DNA of 19,887 nt from positions 1 to 19,887 of the forward strand of contig CAJKRY010000017.1 of the NCBI GenBank assembly GCA_905202485.1, given 5' to 3'. The notes under the pieces were generated by a model. The model was given only the letters and a program-made list of their open reading frames with translations, ran no database searches and was not told the DNA's origin. The translations under genes were made by a program, and so were the position numbers. Shown in pieces: positions 16,601 through 19,887 of the stretch. Position 1 is the first letter of the stretch. Every line of letters begins with the position of its first letter. The stretch comes from an uncultured Methanomassiliicoccus sp. (lineage in GTDB: Archaea > Thermoplasmatota > Thermoplasmata > Methanomassiliicoccales > Methanomassiliicoccaceae).

Positions 16601-16802
16601 TGTCAAAAAGAATTCTGTATATGATCCAGAACTGAAATCATTAGTTTTCGAAACTGATCACTTCTCATTCTACTTCATAGCAGAAGACACTTCAGTCGCA
16701 GATGAAGAAAAGAGCGACAACACGCTGTACTACGTACTCGCCGCAGTGACAATCATCATTGTCTTAGCTGCAGCAGCATACTTCCTTCACAAAAAGAAGT
16801 GA
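10601..16802 (+). CDS. Giant membrane-anchored surface protein (adhesin-like), frame closed by a 12-G tract as written
   Basis: The start at 10601 follows GGGTGA by five bases and encodes a clear signal peptide (MKKKHILLFASAMLLVALML, then LVPSSQA). At codon 31 it enters 12 consecutive G; with 12 G it stops at 10712-10714 (37 codons). With one G fewer it joins a 2036-codon frame ending at 16802, about 2066 aa. The body (positions for the 11-G form): a beta-helix-like N-terminus (about 50-330, starting DLESHGTSNAPYKSITYAL as in NosD/pectate-lyase-like surface proteins), beta-rich modules, six InlB/Listeria-Bacteroides-type repeats around GWYxD (869 to about 1657), Pro-Thr linker, 35-residue Lys/Glu repeats (1680-1785 and on), a conserved-looking C-terminal module, and a membrane helix (about 2040-2062) ending HKKK. 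It is probably an exported, anchored adhesin; ligand unknown. The alternative TTG at 10662 lacks a ribosome binding site and signal peptide. Confidence 0.85.
10691..10702 (+). repeat. Homopolymeric G12 tract, candidate phase-variation switch
   Basis: Twelve uninterrupted G directly after the signal peptide codons. Lengths of 8, 11 or 14 keep the signal peptide in frame with the long body; 12 leads to TGA at 10712, and 13 leads to TAA near 10730. It is by far the longest G or C run in the window. Confidence 0.9.
13206..13310 (+). repeat. InlB/Listeria-Bacteroides-type repeat 1
   Basis: Codes for NYVLVGWYKDADFQTPW followed by NTTLYAKW, the best match in this protein to the roughly 35-residue GWY...LYAKW repeat consensus. 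Confidence 0.8.
13706..13815 (+). repeat. InlB-like repeat 2 (diverged)
   Basis: Codes for IYIDGWYTDNGYTTPYEY then ITTLYLKV, keeping the GWYTD and TTLY landmarks. Confidence 0.6.
13940..14061 (+). repeat. InlB-like repeat 3
   Basis: Codes for VPGYIFLGWYEDSEFSK then KIFYANLEN, matching the consensus at GY..LGWYED. Confidence 0.65.
14480..14585 (+). repeat. InlB-like repeat 4 (diverged)
   Basis: Codes for SGYVYKGVYKDPGYLNSY then IRFYVKAF; the GWY is changed to GVY. Confidence 0.55.
14619..15104 (+). repeat. Large tandem unit A of the surface protein
   Basis: About 162 codons made of a beta-sandwich-like part (VTISLSDVSGPI, TDLGNGTYRS, YVGSEPYIL) and InlB-like repeat 5 (YGYDLEGWYTDPGLTNEV to TTLYANLTK). 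It is duplicated in tandem by the unit at 15105. Bases 14781-14905 are identical to 15261-15385. Confidence 0.85.
15105..15584 (+). repeat. Large tandem unit B of the surface protein
   Basis: Second copy of the unit (VTISITGASGPI, TDLGNGTYGS, YVGSEPYIL, then DGYNLEGWYTDLELTNKV to TTLYVNLTK, InlB-like repeat 6). A core of 125 bp is identical to the first copy at an offset of exactly 480 bp, while flanks are diverged. Confidence 0.85.
15639..15960 (+). repeat. 35-residue Lys/Glu repeats (stalk-like)
   Basis: Three consecutive 105-bp units starting at 15639, 15744 and 15849. The first two each run from EDEVK/EEVKDENG to GSKETTVEKK/GSKETVVEKK; the third is diverged after EEVKDENGSVQSV. The sequence is highly charged and probably an extended or coiled stalk between the ligand-exposed part and the membrane module. 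Confidence 0.75.
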
Positions 16803-16813
16803 AGTATCAAACC

Positions 16814-16830
16814 TTTTTTTTTCTTTTTTT
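16814..16830 (+). terminator. Poly-T terminator of the surface protein gene
   Basis: T9-C-T7 beginning 12 nt after the stop codon at 16802, the T-tract form used by archaeal RNA polymerase, without a hairpin. Confidence 0.75.
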
Positions 16831-16897
16831 ATTTCAACCTGATATATCTCATAAAATACTTAGGAAATAACTCAGGCGATGCACTTCAAACACGAGC

Positions 16898-16905
16898 TAT
16901 AAAAA
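16898..16905 (+). promoter_or_regulatory. TATA box candidate for hypF
   Basis: TATAAAAA preceded by GAGC, which would start transcription near 16925 and give a leader of about 60 nt. A second candidate (TGTAAAATAG, 16954-16963) would give a leaderless hypF mRNA; the sequence alone does not decide. Confidence 0.45.
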
Positions 16906-16985
16906 AAGTGATTTTAGGATTTGCTGCCACCTGCTGTTGTGCAGAAAAGAAATTGTAAAATAGCACCCAGTTCTTAGTATGGTCA

Positions 16986-19154
16986 ATGAAGCTGATTTTC
17001 CGCGGCATAGTTCAAGGTGTTGGGTTTCGTCCTGCAGTATACAGGTCCGCGGTTAAGTTAGGCTATAATGGCTATGTGCAGAACAACGGTTCAAACGTGG
17101 TTGTTGCCATAGACGGCGATGAGAATGTTTTCATAGACAAGCTGAAGTCTGAACTGCCTCCGCTTGCTAAAATCGACAGTATTGAACTGGAAGAAGACAA
17201 CAGTCATTACGACGGTTTTAAAATTATAAACAGCTCCAGCGGAGGGAAGGGTGCCAGCATACCTAATGATACTGCAATATGTGACAACTGCAGACACGAT
17301 CTTTTTGACCCTTCAAACCGCCGTTATCTTTATCCATTTACAAACTGCACCGACTGCGGAGCCAGATTTTCCATAATTTCCGATCTCCCATACGACAGAG
17401 CGAACACATCTATGGATGAGTATCCTGCTGATGAAGCATGCTCTGAAGAATATGCCAGCCCCTTAGACAGAAGATTTCATCACCAGACCATTTCCTGTCC
17501 TGTCTGCGGTCCCAGTTATTACTTGCTAGACTCAAAGGGAGAGATAATCGATAAAGATCCAATCAAAGAGTTTGCCAGGCAGATAGACGAAGGCGCTATT
17601 GGAGTGGTGAAAAGCTGGGGAGGCATGCACATCTGTTCCAATCTGGACGAGCTTACACATCTCAGGTCCTGGTACAGAAGGTCAGAGAAACCATTTGCCG
17701 TAATGATGAAAGACCTAAACGTCCTGAAAAAATACTGCACTCCGACAATCTATGAGGAACAGGAGATAACATCTCCCAACAGACCGATAGTCCTCGTTAA
17801 AAAGAAAGACAGCGAACTGACCGAAGCAATCTCTCCTGGTTTGGACACGATCGGGGTGTTTCTGCCTTATTCTGCTATGCATCACATCCTCTTCCATCAT
17901 CTTGATCATGACGCACTGGTAATGACTTCAGCAAATGCTCCCGGCGAGCCGATGGTTCTTAGGGACGAAGATGCTCTGGAATTAGGCGCGGATCTGTATC
18001 TTCTGCACAACCGCAGAATAATCAACCGCTGCGACGATTCAGTTTTGAGAATGTTCGGCAGCCACCCCCAGTATATTAGAAGGTCCAGAGGACACATACC
18101 TTCATATCTGGAATGCAAAGAAGGACAGGCAGTTGCCTTAGGTGGGCAGGAAAATCTCTGCGGTGCAATAGCAAAAGACGGCAGGCTGTATACCACGCAG
18201 TACATAGGCGACGGAGGGCGCCCGGGGGTCATCAGATTTTTAGAAAATGCTACCCGATACTTCTTGAAGCTTCTAGGGTTGACTCCGCAGATAATTGCAA
18301 TGGATCTTCATCCAGCATACAACAACCGACCGCTAGCAAAATCAATGGCAGAGGAATTTGGAGCAGAATTAATTGAAGTACAGCATCACTGGGCACACGC
18401 AGCATCTCTGCTTGTCGACAATGATATTGAAGAAGCTATGGTTCTGACGATAGACGGCACCGGTTACGGACTCGACGGGCAGGCCTGGGGCGGAGAAGTT
18501 CTCAGAGCAGATTTTTCATCATTTGACAGAGTGGCACATATTGAACCGATACCTCTGCTGGGTGGAGAAAAAGCAGTCTATGATCCGCGGAGGCTGGTAT
18601 TTTCGCTTGATGAAATGATCGGCAGAGCTGATCCATACTTTTCGGAAACAGAAGCATCCGTTCTGCGCAAAATGATGCCTGCCTCGCCGACTTCCACAGG
18701 ATTCGGCAGAGTACTTGATGCATTATCCTGCTATTTCGGAATCTGTCAAAAACGTACTTATGATGGAGAACCAGCGATGAAGCTGGAAAGAGTTCTCGCC
18801 GCAGGAAGAAATAAATTTAATTTCGATGTAAAAGTTAAAAATGATACTCTGTTGACTTCAGAACTTTACAGAGACCTGATTGATGCATCAGGAAGTCCTG
18901 CTGATCTATCTTACTCATTTGTCTATGCTCTGCTGAATGCTATGGTGGATATTGCAGCAGATAAAGGAAACTCATCTGGAGTCAAGACGATAGGGCTTAC
19001 AGGCGGGGTTTCATACAACGGACCGATTTCATCAATGGTGAAAGATATGGTAGAATCAAAGGGATTCCGTTTCGTCTGTCACAACAGAGTGCCGAATGGA
19101 GATGGAGGAATCTCCACGGGGCAGTGTGCTGTAGCGCTTCAGAAGCTGGCCTGA
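16986..19154 (+). CDS. hypF: Carbamoyltransferase HypF, NiFe-hydrogenase maturation
   Basis: HypF turns carbamoyl phosphate and ATP into carbamoyl-AMP and loads the carbamoyl group on HypE, from which the cyanide ligands of the NiFe-hydrogenase active site are made. The 722-aa chain is complete: acylphosphatase domain (1-85, FRGIVQGVGFRPAVYR), zinc-finger region (99-174), YrdC-like domain (about 190-375, KPFAVMMKD, MTSANAPGEP), and a Kae1-like domain with HHWAH (467-471), DGTGYGLDGQAWGGE, LTGGVSYNG and GDGGISTGQ. The first finger has Cys99, Cys102, Cys121 and Cys124; the second has Cys152, Cys171 and Cys174, but the position of its first cysteine holds Asp149. No other hyp or hydrogenase gene is in the window. 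The start ATG has no strong ribosome binding site. The stop directly abuts the stop of the convergent gene. Confidence 0.95.
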   Translation: MKLIFRGIVQGVGFRPAVYRSAVKLGYNGYVQNNGSNVVVAIDGDENVFIDKLKSELPPLAKIDSIELEEDNSHYDGFKIINSSSGGKGASIPNDTAICDNCRHDLFDPSNRRYLYPFTNCTDCGARFSIISDLPYDRANTSMDEYPADEACSEEYASPLDRRFHHQTISCPVCGPSYYLLDSKGEIIDKDPIKEFARQIDEGAIGVVKSWGGMHICSNLDELTHLRSWYRRSEKPFAVMMKDLNVLKKYCTPTIYEEQEITSPNRPIVLVKKKDSELTEAISPGLDTIGVFLPYSAMHHILFHHLDHDALVMTSANAPGEPMVLRDEDALELGADLYLLHNRRIINRCDDSVLRMFGSHPQYIRRSRGHIPSYLECKEGQAVALGGQENLCGAIAKDGRLYTTQYIGDGGRPGVIRFLENATRYFLKLLGLTPQIIAMDLHPAYNNRPLAKSMAEEFGAELIEVQHHWAHAASLLVDNDIEEAMVLTIDGTGYGLDGQAWGGEVLRADFSSFDRVAHIEPIPLLGGEKAVYDPRRLVFSLDEMIGRADPYFSETEASVLRKMMPASPTSTGFGRVLDALSCYFGICQKRTYDGEPAMKLERVLAAGRNKFNFDVKVKNDTLLTSELYRDLIDASGSPADLSYSFVYALLNAMVDIAADKGNSSGVKTIGLTGGVSYNGPISSMVKDMVESKGFRFVCHNRVPNGDGGISTGQCAVALQKLA

Positions 19155-19592
19155 TTACTTCTTTTCAACAAGAAGTGCAAGAGGCCTCTCCAGCCATTTT
19201 CCGGTCTCTATATCACCAACACGTTTTCCCATGCATATGCCTTCCCGCGGTACAGGGGACACGGTCCATTTACCGTCTTCTCTCTGAATCCATAAGGTTG
19301 CACCTGGAAATCCTCTTTCCGGAACCCATTTTTCTGCTACAACTATCTGCTCATCTTCACTGCTGGATTGAATCAATACTCTTTCTACAGCAGCAGCCAT
19401 GTTGTGAACTTCTTCACTGCATCCGTGAACGTACTTCAAGTCAGTAAGAAACTCCAGTAATTTTCCAAGTCTGACTTCATCACAGACTCTGAAGTTTCCG
19501 CGTCTCATTTCGTCTAACAGCGCCTGAGTAGGCGCACCTAGCGCTTGATATTTCTTAGCGAGTGCCAAGAACTCATTAAGGCTGATGTACAT
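19155..19592 (-). CDS. Uncharacterised 145-aa protein
   Basis: Not recognised. The product starts MYISLNEFLALAKKYQAL and has an alpha-helical first half (to about residue 78) and a second half that looks beta-rich (IVVAEKWVPERGFPG, TLWIQREDGKWTVSPV), with no signal peptide or membrane segment. A start seven codons upstream (19613) is open but has no ribosome binding site; GAGGT six bases ahead of the ATG at 19592 favours the shorter form. A strong TATA-like GATATAAATATC on the minus strand near 19660-19672 is a good promoter candidate. Its stop codon touches that of hypF with no base between. Composition matches the other chromosomal genes, so it is taken as native rather than part of the element to the right. 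Confidence 0.7.
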   Translation of the reverse strand: MYISLNEFLALAKKYQALGAPTQALLDEMRRGNFRVCDEVRLGKLLEFLTDLKYVHGCSEEVHNMAAAVERVLIQSSSEDEQIVVAEKWVPERGFPGATLWIQREDGKWTVSPVPREGICMGKRVGDIETGKWLERPLALLVEKK

Positions 19593-19659
19593 TTTAGTAC
19601 CTCGAATTGTCATTTTGGGTTATGATTCTTAATTAGCTTTGGAACTGGCTATCATATTT

Positions 19660-19672
19660 GATATTTATATCG
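19660..19672 (-). promoter_or_regulatory. TATA box candidate for the 145-aa protein gene
   Basis: The minus strand reads CGATATAAATATC, close to the archaeal TATA consensus, with a predicted start near 19640. It marks DNA that is still part of the native chromosome. Confidence 0.45.
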
Positions 19673-19707
19673 AAATAAAGTACAGTTTACAAGGGACTAC
19701 ACAGGGT

Positions 19708-19740
19708 AACGGTCTGACGGGTAGTAATCTGCCCGTCAGA
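19708..19740. repeat. Strong hairpin overlapping the recombinase stop codon
   Basis: TCTGACGGGTAG (19713-19724) and CTGCCCGTCAGA (19729-19740) form a 12-bp stem with one T-G pair and a TAAT loop. The right arm contains the recombinase stop codon (19736-19738). No T-run follows on the minus strand. It could be a terminator, or a structure at the end of an integrated element. Confidence 0.5.
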
Positions 19741-19887
19741 TTTTCCATGTAATGTTGATGGCTTCGCTTGTGGCGGCTATGGTGGTAATCATCAAATCCA
19801 CCACCCACCGCTTGTCGTCAAAGGATACGCTGTCCCAAGTGTCGAGGTAGCCGGAAATCTGGCTGACCTGTTCCGGGCTGATGGCTT
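19736..19887 (-). CDS. C-terminal end of a serine recombinase (partial, runs off the window)
   Basis: Only the last 49 codons and stop are in the window. The end reads YLDTWDSVSFDDKRWVVDLM followed by ITTIAATSEAINITWKI, which matches from memory the C-terminus of large serine recombinases (TnpX/TndX-like, resolvase plus recombinase domains) common in Firmicutes conjugative and mobilisable elements. The catalytic domain lies outside the window, so activity cannot be judged. The DNA here is visibly GC-richer than its neighbours, and the pattern of use is bacterial-like. The gene is transcribed toward the native 145-aa protein gene, as expected for a recombinase placed at the edge of its element. 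Confidence 0.65.
   Translation of the reverse strand, partial: AISPEQVSQISGYLDTWDSVSFDDKRWVVDLMITTIAATSEAINITWKI

Overview
The window reads as the chromosome of a methanogenic or closely related archaeon of the Thermoplasmata, most plausibly a host-associated member of the Methanomassiliicoccales. The evidence is an archaeal Sec61-beta, deoxyhypusine synthase, a fused ADP-forming acyl-CoA synthetase paired with a BioD-like/DRTGG protein, an archaeal-type HypF, TATA-like boxes about 25 nt ahead of several starts with very short leaders, and a giant anchored surface protein with Listeria-Bacteroides (InlB-type) repeats, a kind common in gut members of this group. The lineage is an inference; no rRNA or methanogenesis marker is present.

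Left part (1-5000): a non-coding edge with a GC-rich inverted repeat; a minus-strand pair of a lone ABC ATPase and pdxT (PLP synthase glutaminase); a divergent, very hydrophilic LEA-like protein; Sec61-beta; a DUF72 protein; and a deoxyhypusine synthase-family protein with a lysine-rich tail.

Middle (5000-10213): a translationally coupled pair of fused ADP-forming acetyl/acyl-CoA synthetase and BioD-like/DRTGG protein; a MazG-like pyrophosphohydrolase; a GC-rich structured element that may be a small RNA; a probable DNA-binding protein combining an HTH-like region with a ribbon-helix-helix domain, divergent from a NYN/PIN-like nuclease; and an isolated gcvH. Several convergent pairs overlap at their 3' ends or have no gap, so the chromosome is compact here.

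Accessory part (10213-16830): a long AT-rich promoter region and one giant surface protein gene (about 2066 codons if intact). Its signal peptide (start 10601, good ribosome binding site) is separated from the rest of the protein by a run of 12 G. With 12 G the frame closes after 37 codons; with 11 (or 8, or 14) G the signal peptide joins the 2036-codon body exactly. This is the layout of a slipped-strand phase-variable gene and is the most notable thing in the window. The body has a beta-helix-like N-terminus, six InlB-like repeats, a recent internal duplication (125 bp identical at 480 bp offset), 35-residue Lys/Glu repeats and a C-terminal membrane anchor.

Right part (16830-19887): hypF for NiFe-hydrogenase maturation, with one zinc-ligand cysteine replaced by Asp; an unrecognised 145-aa protein directly abutting it; and, entering from the right edge, the last 49 codons of a serine recombinase resembling those of Firmicutes conjugative elements. 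The last ~150 bp look GC-richer and bacterial, suggesting that the end of an integrated element lies between about 19,620 and 19,735.
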